From: Flavonifractor sp. An92
GTDB taxonomy: Bacteria; Bacillota; Clostridia; Oscillospirales; Oscillospiraceae
Reading direction: 5' to 3'
Length of the DNA stretch: 64,000 nt
Assembly (NCBI RefSeq): GCF_002159175.1
Contig: NZ_NFGZ01000004.1
Location: forward strand, 1-64,000
In this document: positions 33,613 through 42,170 of the stretch, piece after piece
Numbering within the stretch: position 1 is the stretch's first letter
Layout of the letters: the number at the start of each line of letters is the position of its first letter
Made by a program: the position numbers and the translations under genes
The notes under the pieces: generated by a model
What the model was told of the DNA's origin: nothing
What the model saw: only the letters and a program-made list of their open reading frames with translations
Database searches by the model: none

Positions 33613-34608
33613 TTACTGGATGGCCTCGTAGCCCGCGGGCGGGGTGATGCCCAGCTCGGCGCAGATGTCGGCGTTGTACTTGGGGGTGAACTGGGGGGCG
33701 TACTCGATGGCCATTTCGGCGGGATCGGCGCCGTTGACCAGGATGTCATAGGCCATCTCGCCGGTCTTGTAGCCGATGTCGTAGTAGCTGATGGTCAGGG
33801 TGGCCACGCCGCAGCCCTTGCAGATGCCCTCCTCACCGGCGATGATGGGGGTGCCGGCGGCCAGGGCGATGTTGCCGATGAGCTCGGCGTTCTGGGCGGC
33901 GGTGTTGTCGGTGGGGATGTAGAGGACCTCCTCATTGGCACAGGCGGACTCGGCCACGGCGGCCAGGTCGTTGGAGTCGGAGAAGGTGTAGTCGGTGCAG
34001 GTGTAGCCCATCTCCTCCAGGTAGCCCCGGACGGTCTGGACCTGGTAGGCGGAGTTGGGCTCAGCGGAGCAGGAGAGGAGGCCCACCTTGCTGGCGTCGG
34101 GGAAGAAGGTGTGGAGCATCTCGGCCTGCTCGTCCAGGGGGGCCAGGTCGGAGGTGCCGGAGACATTGAAGCCGGTGACACCGTCAAAGTTGTCGATGCC
34201 CAGGGCCACGCCGTACTCGGTGATGGAGGTACCCAGGATGGGTACGTCCTCGGTGGCGGAGGCGGCGGACTGGAGGGCGGTGGTGCCGTTGGCCATGATG
34301 AGGTCCACGCCGTTGGAGAGGAAGCTGCCCACGATGGTGTTGCAGTTGTTGGAGTCACCGGAGGCGTTCTCCACCTTGATGGTGACCTGGTCGCCCAGCT
34401 TCTCGGTCAGGGCGTCCTGAAAGCCCTGGGTGGCGGCGTCCAGAGCCTCGTGCTGCATCTGCTGCACCACGCCGATGGTGTAGGTGGTGGTGTCGGCGCT
34501 CTTGCCGGGGTCGGTGCTGGGGTTGGAGGCGGTGCCGCCGGAGCAGGCGGTCAGGCCCAGAAGCATGGCGGCGGTGAGGCCCGCCGCAGCTGCGCGCATG
34601 GTTTTCAT
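33613..34608 (-). CDS. ABC transporter substrate-binding lipoprotein
   Basis: This 331-aa protein has a lipobox LTACSGG after signal MKTMRAAAAGLTAAMLLG. The two-lobe ABC_sub_bind fold is shown by YTIGVVQQMQHEALDAATQG, VDLIMANGTTALQSAASATE, VPILGTSITEYG and YIPTDNTAAQNAELIGNIAL. The family includes TrpX-like tryptophan/tyrosine binding proteins. ATG 34608 follows GAGGAACG; an upstream in-frame start would precede the signal peptide. It is transcribed from a consensus promoter with a structured leader. Confidence 0.9.
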   Translation of the reverse strand: MKTMRAAAAGLTAAMLLGLTACSGGTASNPSTDPGKSADTTTYTIGVVQQMQHEALDAATQGFQDALTEKLGDQVTIKVENASGDSNNCNTIVGSFLSNGVDLIMANGTTALQSAASATEDVPILGTSITEYGVALGIDNFDGVTGFNVSGTSDLAPLDEQAEMLHTFFPDASKVGLLSCSAEPNSAYQVQTVRGYLEEMGYTCTDYTFSDSNDLAAVAESACANEEVLYIPTDNTAAQNAELIGNIALAAGTPIIAGEEGICKGCGVATLTISYYDIGYKTGEMAYDILVNGADPAEMAIEYAPQFTPKYNADICAELGITPPAGYEAIQ

Positions 34609-34636
34609 TTCACGTTCCTCCCAGATGTGCGGTCGA

Positions 34637-34668
34637 GATTCTTTAGCACTTTTAGGCGCTAAAGAATC
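34637..34668 (-). promoter_or_regulatory. Hairpin in the leader of the ABC operon
   Basis: GATTCTTTAGC and GCTAAAGAATC form perfect 11-bp arms around a 10-nt loop, in the ~100-nt 5' leader. It could be an operator or an mRNA stability or attenuation element. No T-box or known riboswitch core is recognised. Confidence 0.55.
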
Positions 34669-34709
34669 GGAGCGCAAAAAAAGCGCCCGTTCGGCCTGAA
34701 TTTCCTCTT

Positions 34710-34738
34710 ATTATACGGGCGTGCCGGAGGGTTGTCAA
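34710..34738 (-). promoter_or_regulatory. Consensus sigma-A promoter of the ABC operon
   Basis: On the minus strand TTGACA, 17 bp, TATAAT: exact consensus. Confidence 0.95.
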
Positions 34739-34777
34739 CCATAAATTTGACTTTACCTGCTTTTCATGCGGTTTTCA

Positions 34778-34806
34778 TGGACATTTCCAGAGAGGTGTGC
34801 TAGAAT
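34778..34806 (+). promoter_or_regulatory. Promoter of the tagA-like/tmk cluster
   Basis: TGGACA, 17 bp, TAGAAT, 40 bp upstream of the glycosyltransferase start. Confidence 0.7.
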
Positions 34807-34845
34807 AAAAAAACCTATGAAGATATGATTCGGAGGTCATACACC

Positions 34846-35568
34846 TTGAAAACAGAAATTCTGGGCGTGCGCTTTGACGACCTGTCTCCCGAAGAGATGG
34901 TCCACACCGCCGCCTCCCTCATCGAGGCGGGCGGCTTTCACTACGCGGTGACGCCCAACCCGGAGTTCATCCTGGCCGCGGAAAAGAACGAGGCCTTCCG
35001 CGCCGCTCTCAACCAGGCGGACCTGTCCATGCCCGACGGCATCGGCGTGGTCTACGCCTCCCGCATCCTGGGGCGGCCGCTGAAGGGCCGGGTGCCGGGC
35101 ATCGACTTCGCCGACAGCCTCATGGCCTGGATGGCCCGGAACGGCAAGCGCCTCTTCCTGCTGGGCTCAAAGCCCGGCATCGCCGAAATGGCGGAGGCCA
35201 ACCTCCGCAAGCGCCACCAGGGCCTGCTGGTAGTGGGCACCCACGACGGCTATTTCAAGGAGGATGAGCCGGTGATCCAGGCCATCCGTGAGGCCCAGGC
35301 CGACGTGGTGCTGGTGTGCCTGGGCGCCCCCAAGCAGGAGCTGTGGATGGCCCAGAATGGCCCCGCCACCGGCGCCAAGTTCATGGTGGGTCTGGGCGGC
35401 GCGCTGGACGTGTTCGCCGGTGTCACCGAGCGGGCCCCCGAGGCCTGGCAGAAGGCGGGCATGGAGTGGTGTTACCGCCTCATCAAGGACCCCAAGCGCA
35501 TCAACCGCATGGCCAAGCTCCCCCTGGTGCTCTTCCACGCCATGGGCGCCCGCGTGAAGGGAAAGTAA
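34846..35568 (+). CDS. WecG/TagA/CpsF-family glycosyltransferase
   Basis: This 240-aa protein starts at TTG 34846 (MKTEILGVRFDDLSPEEMVH), 9 nt after CGGAGG; the ATG at 34825 lies before the RBS. Family motifs are VTPNPEFILAA, LSMPDGIGVVYASRILG, GSKPGIAEMA and VCLGAPKQELWMA. TagA-type enzymes add N-acetylmannosamine to lipid-linked GlcNAc in wall polymer synthesis. The acceptor here is unknown; no other wall-polymer genes are adjacent. Confidence 0.9.
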   Translation: MKTEILGVRFDDLSPEEMVHTAASLIEAGGFHYAVTPNPEFILAAEKNEAFRAALNQADLSMPDGIGVVYASRILGRPLKGRVPGIDFADSLMAWMARNGKRLFLLGSKPGIAEMAEANLRKRHQGLLVVGTHDGYFKEDEPVIQAIREAQADVVLVCLGAPKQELWMAQNGPATGAKFMVGLGGALDVFAGVTERAPEAWQKAGMEWCYRLIKDPKRINRMAKLPLVLFHAMGARVKGK

Positions 35569-35572
35569 CCGT

Positions 35573-36247
35573 ATGGCCGGAAAACTGATCGTATTCGAGG
35601 GCACCGACGGCTCGGGCAAGTCCACCCAGTTCGCCCGGGTGTGCGCGCGGCTGGAGGGGGAGGGGAAATCCTTCCGCCGCCTGGTGTTCCCCCAGTATCA
35701 GGAGCCCTCTTCCGCCCTCATCCGCATGTATCTGGGCGGGGAGTTCGGCTCACACCCCGACGACGTGAACGCCTACGCCGCGTCGTCCTTCTACGCCGTG
35801 GACCGCTACGCCTCCTGGAAGAAGGTGTGGGGGGAGGACTACCGGAAGGGGGGCCTGATCCTCTCCGACCGGTACACCACCTCCAACGCCGTCCATCAGG
35901 CCTGCAAGCTGCCCCGGGACGAGTGGGAGGACTTTTTCCGCTGGCTGGACGATTTTGAGCACAGCAAGCTGGGCCTGCCCCGGGCGGACCTGGTGGTCTA
36001 CCTGGACATGCCCACCCAGCGGGCGCTGGAGCTGCTCCGGGCCCGGGAGGCGGCCACCGCCACCAGCGGCGACATTCACGAGGTAGACGAGCATTATCTG
36101 GCCCTGTGCCGGGAGACCGGACTGCGGGCGGCGGAGTGCCTGGGTTGGACCCGGGTGGCCTGTACCGCCGCCGACGGCACGGTGCGGAGCCAGGAAGAGA
36201 TCCATGCCGAGATCTGGGAGCACATCTCCCGGTTTTTTCAAGACTGA
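35573..36247 (+). CDS. tmk: Thymidylate kinase
   Basis: This 224-aa protein phosphorylates dTMP to dTDP. P-loop EGTDGSGKSTQ, DRY motif LILSDRYTTSN and substrate segment DLVVYLDMPTQRALELL are present. The lid segment reads AREAATATSGDIHEVDEHYL, a Gly/Thr-rich variant without the Arg-rich lid of the E. coli enzyme. It is 4 bp after the TagA-like gene, in one transcript. Confidence 0.9.
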   Translation: MAGKLIVFEGTDGSGKSTQFARVCARLEGEGKSFRRLVFPQYQEPSSALIRMYLGGEFGSHPDDVNAYAASSFYAVDRYASWKKVWGEDYRKGGLILSDRYTTSNAVHQACKLPRDEWEDFFRWLDDFEHSKLGLPRADLVVYLDMPTQRALELLRAREAATATSGDIHEVDEHYLALCRETGLRAAECLGWTRVACTAADGTVRSQEEIHAEIWEHISRFFQD

Positions 36248-36264
36248 ATGGAGGTATACTGCAT

Positions 36265-36810
36265 ATGGTAGCGATTCTTCTGGGACAGGGCTTTGAGGAA
36301 GCCGAGGCCATCGTGCCCGCCGACCTGCTGCGCCGGGCGGGCGTGGATGTGCGCCTGGTGGCGCTGGAGGGCCGGTCCGTGGCGGGCAGCCACGGCATCA
36401 CCGTCCAGGCCGACCTGACCCTCAGCGAAGTGGACCCCGACGAGCTGGAGATGCTGGTGCTGCCCGGCGGACTGGGCGGCGTGGCCGCCATCCGGAGCAA
36501 CCTGACGGCTCTGGCCCTCATCGACCAGGCCTATGCCCGGGGCGTGTACCTGGCGGCCATCTGCGCTGCCCCCACCATCCTGGCCCGGGCCGGCATCCTG
36601 GACCGCCGCAGCGCGGTGTGCTACCCCGGCATGGAGGACGAGATGGGCTCCGCCGTGGTGGACAAGGGCGCCTCGGTGGTGGTGGACGGACACATCATCA
36701 CCGGACGGGCCGCCGGCTCGGCCTTCGACTTCGGCCTGCGCCTGGTGGCGGTGCTCAAGGGCGCCAACGCCGCCGAGGATGTGCGCAGTGCCGTCCACTA
36801 CCACTGCTGA
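36265..36810 (+). CDS. DJ-1/PfpI-family protein
   Basis: This 181-aa protein has the nucleophile elbow LAAICAAPTILARAG with the reactive Cys, and the family opening VAILLGQGFEEAEAIVPADL with the conserved Glu. C-terminal GRAAGSAFDFGLRLV is typical of DJ-1 proteins (deglycase- or chaperone-type proposals exist; activity here is unknown). ATG 36265 follows GGAGG. Its 3' end overlaps the next gene by ~30 bp. Confidence 0.88.
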   Translation: MVAILLGQGFEEAEAIVPADLLRRAGVDVRLVALEGRSVAGSHGITVQADLTLSEVDPDELEMLVLPGGLGGVAAIRSNLTALALIDQAYARGVYLAAICAAPTILARAGILDRRSAVCYPGMEDEMGSAVVDKGASVVVDGHIITGRAAGSAFDFGLRLVAVLKGANAAEDVRSAVHYHC

Positions 36811-37456
36811 GCAGAAAGCGGCCCTGCGCGCCCGGCTGCGGGCGGAAATGGGGGCGCTGACGCCGGAGGCGCGGAGAAAGAGTGACGACACCCTCTTTGC
36901 CCGCTTCCTGGCCCTGCCGGAGACGGCGGAGGCCGGGACCATCCTGCTTTACCACGGCATGGGGGCCGAGCCGGAGACGGCGCGGCTCCTGCCGGTACTG
37001 TGGGCGGCGGGAAAGCGCGTAGCGCTGCCCCGGTGCACCGGACCCGGCACCATGGAGGCCCGGCTGGCGGAGGAGGGGAGGCCCCTGATCCGCCACCGCT
37101 TCGGGATGCTGGAGCCGTGGGAGGACGCGCCCCGGCTGGAGCCGGAGGAGCTGGACCTGATCCTGGTCCCCGGGCTGGCCTTCGACCGCTCCGGCGGGCG
37201 GCTGGGCCAGGGGGGCGGCTTCTATGACCGGTACCTCCCCCGCTGCACCGGTGTGACCGCGGCCCTGTGCCGGGTGCGCTTCCTCCTGCCGGAGGTGCCC
37301 CGGGCGGAGCACGACCAGCGGGTGGACCTGGTGGTCACGGAGGAAGCGGTGTTCCGCCCATCGAAAAGGGCGGAGCCCAAAGGCCCCGCCCCCCGTATGT
37401 CAGCTGCTCAGCAGCAGCTCTCGCCGCAGCCGTCGCTGAAATGGCTGCCGCCCTGA
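36779..37456 (+). CDS. 5-formyltetrahydrofolate cyclo-ligase
   Basis: This 225-aa protein has an N-terminal basic helix (AEQKAALRARLRAEMGALTP), ILLYHGMGAEPET, and the ATP/folate motif LAFDRSGGRLGQGGGFYDRY. It converts 5-formyl-THF to 5,10-methenyl-THF. The start overlaps the DJ-1 gene; ATG 36779 and GTG 36788 are both possible. The C-terminus runs ~30 residues beyond the usual end (SAAQQQLSPQPSLKWLPP) and overlaps the convergent Cys-rich gene. Confidence 0.88.
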   Translation: MCAVPSTTTAEQKAALRARLRAEMGALTPEARRKSDDTLFARFLALPETAEAGTILLYHGMGAEPETARLLPVLWAAGKRVALPRCTGPGTMEARLAEEGRPLIRHRFGMLEPWEDAPRLEPEELDLILVPGLAFDRSGGRLGQGGGFYDRYLPRCTGVTAALCRVRFLLPEVPRAEHDQRVDLVVTEEAVFRPSKRAEPKGPAPRMSAAQQQLSPQPSLKWLPP

Positions 37457-37596
37457 TTGCAGCCGCAGCCGCAGTTGCAGCCGCACCCGCAGCTGTTGCC
37501 CGAGCTGCCGCAGCCGCAGCAGCACACCAGAATGAGAATCAGCACGATCCAGAGACAGCCGTTACCGCCAAAGCCACTGTTGCCCATACACATCAT
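37408..37596 (-). CDS. Small Cys/Gly-rich membrane protein (high-cysteine 'chorion-class'-like)
   Basis: This 62-aa protein begins MMCMGNSGFGGNGC, has one hydrophobic helix (LWIVLILILVCCCGCG), then a repeat of Cys-Gly units (CGCGCNCGCGCN) and ends GESCC. GAGGTGA precedes the ATG. Such proteins are widespread in gut Clostridia and often labelled high-cysteine or chorion-like. A spore-coat or metal-binding role has been guessed but not shown. It overlaps the 3' end of the cyclo-ligase gene. Confidence 0.65.
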   Translation of the reverse strand: MMCMGNSGFGGNGCLWIVLILILVCCCGCGSSGNSCGCGCNCGCGCNQGGSHFSDGCGESCC

Positions 37597-37724
37597 AAGG
37601 TCACCTCACGTTTTCTGGAGGAGGGAGGCCGCGGCCTCTTTCCTCCGACTGACCTATCTTATGCGCCGGGCGCGGCAAGGGTGACAACGCTGTTTTCATC
37701 GGACACGAGTTAGGAGTTGAATCC

Positions 37725-38927
37725 ATGGCACAGGAATACGAATCTTCCGGCCGCCGGACCCAGGGACGCAGACACACCCCCTCCCGGCTGGAGCAGAGCG
37801 GGGGCAGGCGTACCCAGCATCCGGCAGGGGAGAGGAACAGCAGCAGCGGAAGCCGCACGCCCCGCCGCTCCAAGAAGCGCCGGAGCAGCTTTGGCCCGCT
37901 GCTCTATGTGATCTTTGTCATCGGCATCTCCGCGCTCCTGGCGGCGGTGGGCTGGATCGCCGCCAATGACCTTCTGGCCCTCAACAAGCCGGAGCACAGC
38001 GCCGTCATCACCCTGGAGGAGGGGGACACGGTGGGCGAGGTGGCCGATCTCCTGGAGGAGAACGGCCTCATCGAGTACAAGTGGCTCTTCACCCTCTTCG
38101 CCTCCTTCACCCATGTGGATGACGTGAGCCCCAACAGCAAGCTCACCCCCGGCACCTATGAGCTCAACACCAGCATGGACTACAACGCCCTCATCAACAG
38201 CATGGGCCGGGGCTCCTCCAACCGCAAGCAGACCGAGGTCACCATCACCGAGGGCATGACCCTGGATCAGATCTTCCAGGCCCTGGAGGACGCCGGCGTG
38301 GCCAAGGTGGAGGACCTGCAGGATGTGGCGGCCAACCACGCGTTCAACTACTCCTTCCTGAAGGACCTGCCCACCGGGGACTACCACCGGCTGGAGGGCT
38401 ACCTCTTCCCCGACACCTACCAGTTCTATATGGGCGGGGATGTCCTTCAGATCCTCAACCGGATGATCCTCCGCTTTGACGAGCTCTTTACCGACGAGAT
38501 GCGGCAGGACGCGGAGAAGAGCGGCTACACCGTGGGCGAGATCGTCATCATCGCCTCCCTCATCGAGAAGGAGACCGACGGCACCGACCAGGCCCTCATC
38601 TCCTCGGTCATCCACAACCGCCTGGAGAACCCGGGTGCCAGCACGGCGGGTTACCTGAACATCGACGCCGCTCTGGCCTATATCAACGGCGGCAAGGCGC
38701 CCACCGCGGCGGACAAGGAGATTGACTCTCCCTACAACACCTACAAGTACAAGGGACTGCCGCCCACCGCCATTGCAAACCCCGGTATCGACGCCATCAA
38801 GGCGGCCATCTATCCGGACAGCACCAACTATTACTATTACGCCCTGGGCGACGACGGGACCCACTCCTTCTTCCGCACTCTGCGGGAGCAGCAGAACTTC
38901 ATCGCCAGCCAGGACCGGTACAACTAA
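37725..38927 (+). CDS. mltG: Endolytic murein transglycosylase MltG
   Basis: This 400-aa protein has a ~55-residue basic cytoplasmic tail, a transmembrane helix (LLYVIFVIGISALLAAVGWI), a LysM-like segment (AVITLEEGDTVGEVADLLEE), and the YceG catalytic domain with HRLEGYLFPDTYQFY and the catalytic Glu in IASLIEKETDGTDQ, then VIHNRL. It cleaves nascent glycan strands to set their length. The following U32 gene matches the mltG-trhP neighbourhood of other Firmicutes. Confidence 0.95.
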   Translation: MAQEYESSGRRTQGRRHTPSRLEQSGGRRTQHPAGERNSSSGSRTPRRSKKRRSSFGPLLYVIFVIGISALLAAVGWIAANDLLALNKPEHSAVITLEEGDTVGEVADLLEENGLIEYKWLFTLFASFTHVDDVSPNSKLTPGTYELNTSMDYNALINSMGRGSSNRKQTEVTITEGMTLDQIFQALEDAGVAKVEDLQDVAANHAFNYSFLKDLPTGDYHRLEGYLFPDTYQFYMGGDVLQILNRMILRFDELFTDEMRQDAEKSGYTVGEIVIIASLIEKETDGTDQALISSVIHNRLENPGASTAGYLNIDAALAYINGGKAPTAADKEIDSPYNTYKYKGLPPTAIANPGIDAIKAAIYPDSTNYYYYALGDDGTHSFFRTLREQQNFIASQDRYN

Positions 38928-38935
38928 ACGACAGC

Positions 38936-38972
38936 GCGGGCGCGCACGTTGGGGTGCGCGCCCGCCTTTTTT
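38936..38972 (+). terminator. Terminator of mltG
   Basis: GCGGGCGCGCAC and GTGCGCGCCCGC form a perfect 12-bp stem followed by CTTTTTT. Confidence 0.95.
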
Positions 38973-38986
38973 GGGAGGAACAGCAC

Positions 38987-40192
38987 ATGTCCATGGAAGT
39001 ACTCGCCCCCGCGGGGGATATGGAGCGCCTGCGCATGGCGGTGGCCTACGGGGCCGACGCGGTGTATCTGGCCGGCACCGATTTCGGGATGCGGGCCTTT
39101 GCGGGCAATTTTACGCCGGATGAGCTGAAGGAGGCGGTGGCGCTCTGCCACGGCCGGGGGGTGAAGGTCCACGTCACCTGCAACACCATGCCCCGCAACG
39201 ACGAGGTGGCCCGGCTGCCCGAGTGGCTGGAGCGCATCGCCGACGCGGGGGTGGACGCGGTGATCGTGGCCGATCTGGGAGTGTTCCAGATGGCCGGGCG
39301 GTACGCGCCCAAGGTCAAGCGCCACATCTCCACCCAGGCGGGCGTGACCAACTACGCCGTGGCCTCCGCCTGGCACGACCTGGGGGCCGACCGGGTGATT
39401 TTGGCCCGGGAGCTCTCCCTCCAGGAGGTGGCCGAGCTGCGGGCCAAGACCCCCAAAAGCCTGGAGATCGAGGCCTTTGTCCACGGGGCCATGTGCGTGA
39501 GCTACTCGGGCCGGTGCCTGCTGTCCAACTACATGACCGGCCGGGACGCCCAGCGGGGGGCCTGCGCCCAGCCCTGCCGGTATAAGTACGCCCTCATGGA
39601 GGAGAAGCGCCCCGGGGAGTACTTCCCCGTCTTTGAGGAGAACGGGGAAAGCTTTATTATGAACAGCCGGGATATGTGCATGATCGACCACATCCCGGAG
39701 CTGCTGGAGGCGGGGGTGGACTCCGTCAAGATCGAGGGCCGGGCCAAGTCGGCCTATTACGCCGCGGTCATCACCTCGGCCTACCGCCACGCGGTGGACG
39801 CGGCGGAGCGGGGGGAGCCCCTGTCGCCCATCTGGCGCAACGAGGTGGAGAAGGTGAGCCACCGGCATTACTCCACTGGCTTCTGGTTCGGCCAGCCCGG
39901 GCAGTTCACCGAGGACGCCCGCTACATCCGGGACTATCAGGTCTGCGCCGTGGTGGAGTCCTGCACCCCCGACGGCCGCGCCGTGTGTTCCCTGCGCAAC
40001 AAGTTCCACGTGGGCGAGGAGCTGGAGCTCATCGGCCCCGGGCTGGAGCCGGTGACCTTTACCGTGCCCCCCATGACCGACCTGGATGGCCTGTCCCTCA
40101 CCGAGCCCCGCACCCCCCAGATGCGCTTCCACCTGCCGCTGCCCCACCAGGCGCCGCCGCTGTCCCTGCTGCGCCGCCGCTGCGGAGATTGA
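38987..40192 (+). CDS. U32-family protein, TrhP-like tRNA hydroxylation enzyme
   Basis: This 401-aa protein has a TIM-barrel opening VLAPAGDMERLRMAVAYGAD and the U32 signature AFVHGAMCVSYSGRCLLSNY, with a Cys set in RGACAQPCRYKY. A C-terminal beta-barrel domain (VVESCTPDGRAVCSLRNKFH) is present. Members once called collagenases act in prephenate-dependent tRNA wobble-uridine hydroxylation (TrhP). Proximity to mltG supports TrhP over RlhA. ATG 38987 follows GGGAGGAA. Confidence 0.85.
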   Translation: MSMEVLAPAGDMERLRMAVAYGADAVYLAGTDFGMRAFAGNFTPDELKEAVALCHGRGVKVHVTCNTMPRNDEVARLPEWLERIADAGVDAVIVADLGVFQMAGRYAPKVKRHISTQAGVTNYAVASAWHDLGADRVILARELSLQEVAELRAKTPKSLEIEAFVHGAMCVSYSGRCLLSNYMTGRDAQRGACAQPCRYKYALMEEKRPGEYFPVFEENGESFIMNSRDMCMIDHIPELLEAGVDSVKIEGRAKSAYYAAVITSAYRHAVDAAERGEPLSPIWRNEVEKVSHRHYSTGFWFGQPGQFTEDARYIRDYQVCAVVESCTPDGRAVCSLRNKFHVGEELELIGPGLEPVTFTVPPMTDLDGLSLTEPRTPQMRFHLPLPHQAPPLSLLRRRCGD

Positions 40193-40207
40193 CCTCTCTG
40201 AAGATAA

Positions 40208-40239
40208 AAACCCCCGGCTTCCACGGAAGCCGGGGGTTT
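40208..40239. terminator. Bidirectional terminator
   Basis: AAACCCCCGGCTTC and GAAGCCGGGGGTTT form a perfect stem with loop CACG, between convergent genes. Confidence 0.95.
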
Positions 40240-40243
40240 GTGT

Positions 40244-42016
40244 TTACGCCTGGGGCTCGGGGCTCACCTCAGGACTGGGTTCCACCAGGTTGGGGCTGGG
40301 GGAAGGCACGCTGGGCACGGCGGCGCCGTCCGCGCGCCGGTCCAGGGTCACCGAGGTGCCGGAGAGGATGTCGGAGGTGCCGTCACTGAGCTCGTGCTGG
40401 ATGGTGACGGTGTCGCCCACATTGAGGATGACGGCGATCTGGTTCTGGGCGGCGGAGACGGTGTAGAACACCTCGTCCCCCTCCAGACGGAGGAAGTAGT
40501 AGGTGTTGCCGTCCATCACCGCCGAGCGGATCTCGGCGAGGACGCCGCTGACCTCGGTCTGGGGCAGCTCCTCCTGGGAGGTGACGCCCTTGTCGGAGAG
40601 CAGGCGGATATACTCCTGCTCACAGGCAGTTACCGAGTTACCGGTGGCCACGATGTCGTACCGGGCCACATTGACCATGGCGTAGCTCTTGACCAGGTTG
40701 GCCGCGTCCTTCAGGGGGATGAAGTAGGTGGGCTGGTCGGCGATGTTCAGGAGCAGGGGGAAGGTGGCGATATACCCCAGGTCCTGCACCACGCCCTGGG
40801 CGGAGGCCTGGGCGGCCTCCTCGGTGGCGCCGGGGGCGGAGTAGAACTTGGTCTCCTTGGTGCGCTGGTTGGAGAGGAGGAAGCCCAGGTTGGACTGGTC
40901 GGAGTTGATGGAGGTCACGCCGGTGTACATATACACGTCGTCGTTGAGGGCGATGTAGTTGTAGCCCTGGGTGACCACCGTCACGTCCCGCTGGCCGAAG
41001 ATGGAGTTGATGAAGCCGTTGACCAGGGTGCCGTGGTAGTTGTACTGCTCCATGATGAGGTTTGGGTTAAAGACATTGTCCACCCAGGTGGGGATGTCGG
41101 CAAGCGCATAGTAGGTGCACGCGCCGGTGACGGCGTTCATCAGCACCGCGCCGGTGATGTCGGTGCCGCCGAAGAGGCCGATGGTCTTGACCACCCGGGG
41201 GGCGATCCAGTAGGGGGTGCCCTCCTCGTCGATCTCAAAGCGGGGGGTGTCGAACAGATAGGTGGGGTAGGAGAAGCGCAGGTGGCGCATGACATTGCGG
41301 TTGAGGGGCTCGGAGAAGGAGTACTTCATGCCCTCGCTCAGACGCACCACGTTGGCCTCCTGGGTCACCATGTCCACGATGACGTAGGCGGGCAGGCCCT
41401 CCGAGCGGTTGGTGAACCACTTGATGAGGTCGGCGTAGTCGATGGGGGCCACCCGGACGGGCCGGCCCTGGTAGTTGATCTGGGTGGAGTCATTGGAGTA
41501 CTCGAACTGGCTGACCATGTCGCTGAGGGTACCCATCTGACGGTCGCCCAGATAGTTGGCCGAGTCCTTGTCCAGGGTGGGGATCTCACTGAAGGAGATC
41601 TGGCTGATGTCCTCGGAGAACTTGCCGTCCTCCACGGTCAGCAGGTCCCGGTAGGCTCCGGCCCGGAAGATGGGCAGGGAGAGGACCTGGCCCACGATCA
41701 CCACCACCGCCAGCACCAGGAAGAGGATACCGATGGGGAGGCACTGCTGTTTGATGAAGCGGAAATACTCCTTGATCTGACCGCCGGGGTGGCTGCGGTC
41801 TCCGGCATCCAGGCGGTAGCCGGAGGTGATGAGGGCGCAGACGACGTAGACGATGCACAGGAGCAGGAGGAAGCTGTAGAAATCGCCGGACTGGAAGTTG
41901 AGGGCCGGAAGGGTGACGTAGAAGTAGACCGCCCCCACCACCAGGGTGATGAGGAGGTTGAGCAGGACCTTGCCCAGCTTGCCGCGGGGTTTGCGTGCTT
42001 CGGGTGATTGACTCAT
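40244..42016 (-). CDS. Large membrane-anchored protein of unknown function
   Basis: This 590-aa protein has three N-terminal transmembrane helices (LLNLLITLVVGAVYFYVTLP; FYSFLLLLCIVYVVCALITS; LPIGILFLVLAVVVIVGQVL). A ~440-residue presumably extracellular domain follows (ITGAVLMNAVTGACTYYALA, MEQYNYHGTLVNGFINSIFG), with an acidic Pro/Ser tail. Segments such as YWIAPRVVKTIGLFGGTDIT recall a cell-surface PepSY-less domain found in Clostridia, but I do not recognise a named family. Single gene, RBS AAAGGAGCC. Confidence 0.6.
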   Translation of the reverse strand: MSQSPEARKPRGKLGKVLLNLLITLVVGAVYFYVTLPALNFQSGDFYSFLLLLCIVYVVCALITSGYRLDAGDRSHPGGQIKEYFRFIKQQCLPIGILFLVLAVVVIVGQVLSLPIFRAGAYRDLLTVEDGKFSEDISQISFSEIPTLDKDSANYLGDRQMGTLSDMVSQFEYSNDSTQINYQGRPVRVAPIDYADLIKWFTNRSEGLPAYVIVDMVTQEANVVRLSEGMKYSFSEPLNRNVMRHLRFSYPTYLFDTPRFEIDEEGTPYWIAPRVVKTIGLFGGTDITGAVLMNAVTGACTYYALADIPTWVDNVFNPNLIMEQYNYHGTLVNGFINSIFGQRDVTVVTQGYNYIALNDDVYMYTGVTSINSDQSNLGFLLSNQRTKETKFYSAPGATEEAAQASAQGVVQDLGYIATFPLLLNIADQPTYFIPLKDAANLVKSYAMVNVARYDIVATGNSVTACEQEYIRLLSDKGVTSQEELPQTEVSGVLAEIRSAVMDGNTYYFLRLEGDEVFYTVSAAQNQIAVILNVGDTVTIQHELSDGTSDILSGTSVTLDRRADGAAVPSVPSPSPNLVEPSPEVSPEPQA

Positions 42017-42170
42017 GACAGGCTCCTTTTTGGATCAAAATGGGTGGATGCGAATAAGGACAGTATACCCGGTCTGAAGAAAAAATGCAAGGTTTGCCGC
42101 CGCCCTCTCCCAAAAGGGGAGAAGGTGTGGTAGAATAGAGAAAAACTGCGCGGGAGAGAGGAGGAACGGG

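Noticed and set aside
32593-34662. 689-aa open frame antisense to the ABC operon
   Set aside because: Gly/His/Val-rich antisense artefact of high-GC genes; all three minus-strand genes have clear families.
34608-34710. T-box riboswitch ahead of the ABC operon
   Set aside because: No T-box consensus sequence or antiterminator is seen in the ~100-nt leader, which is too short for the class.
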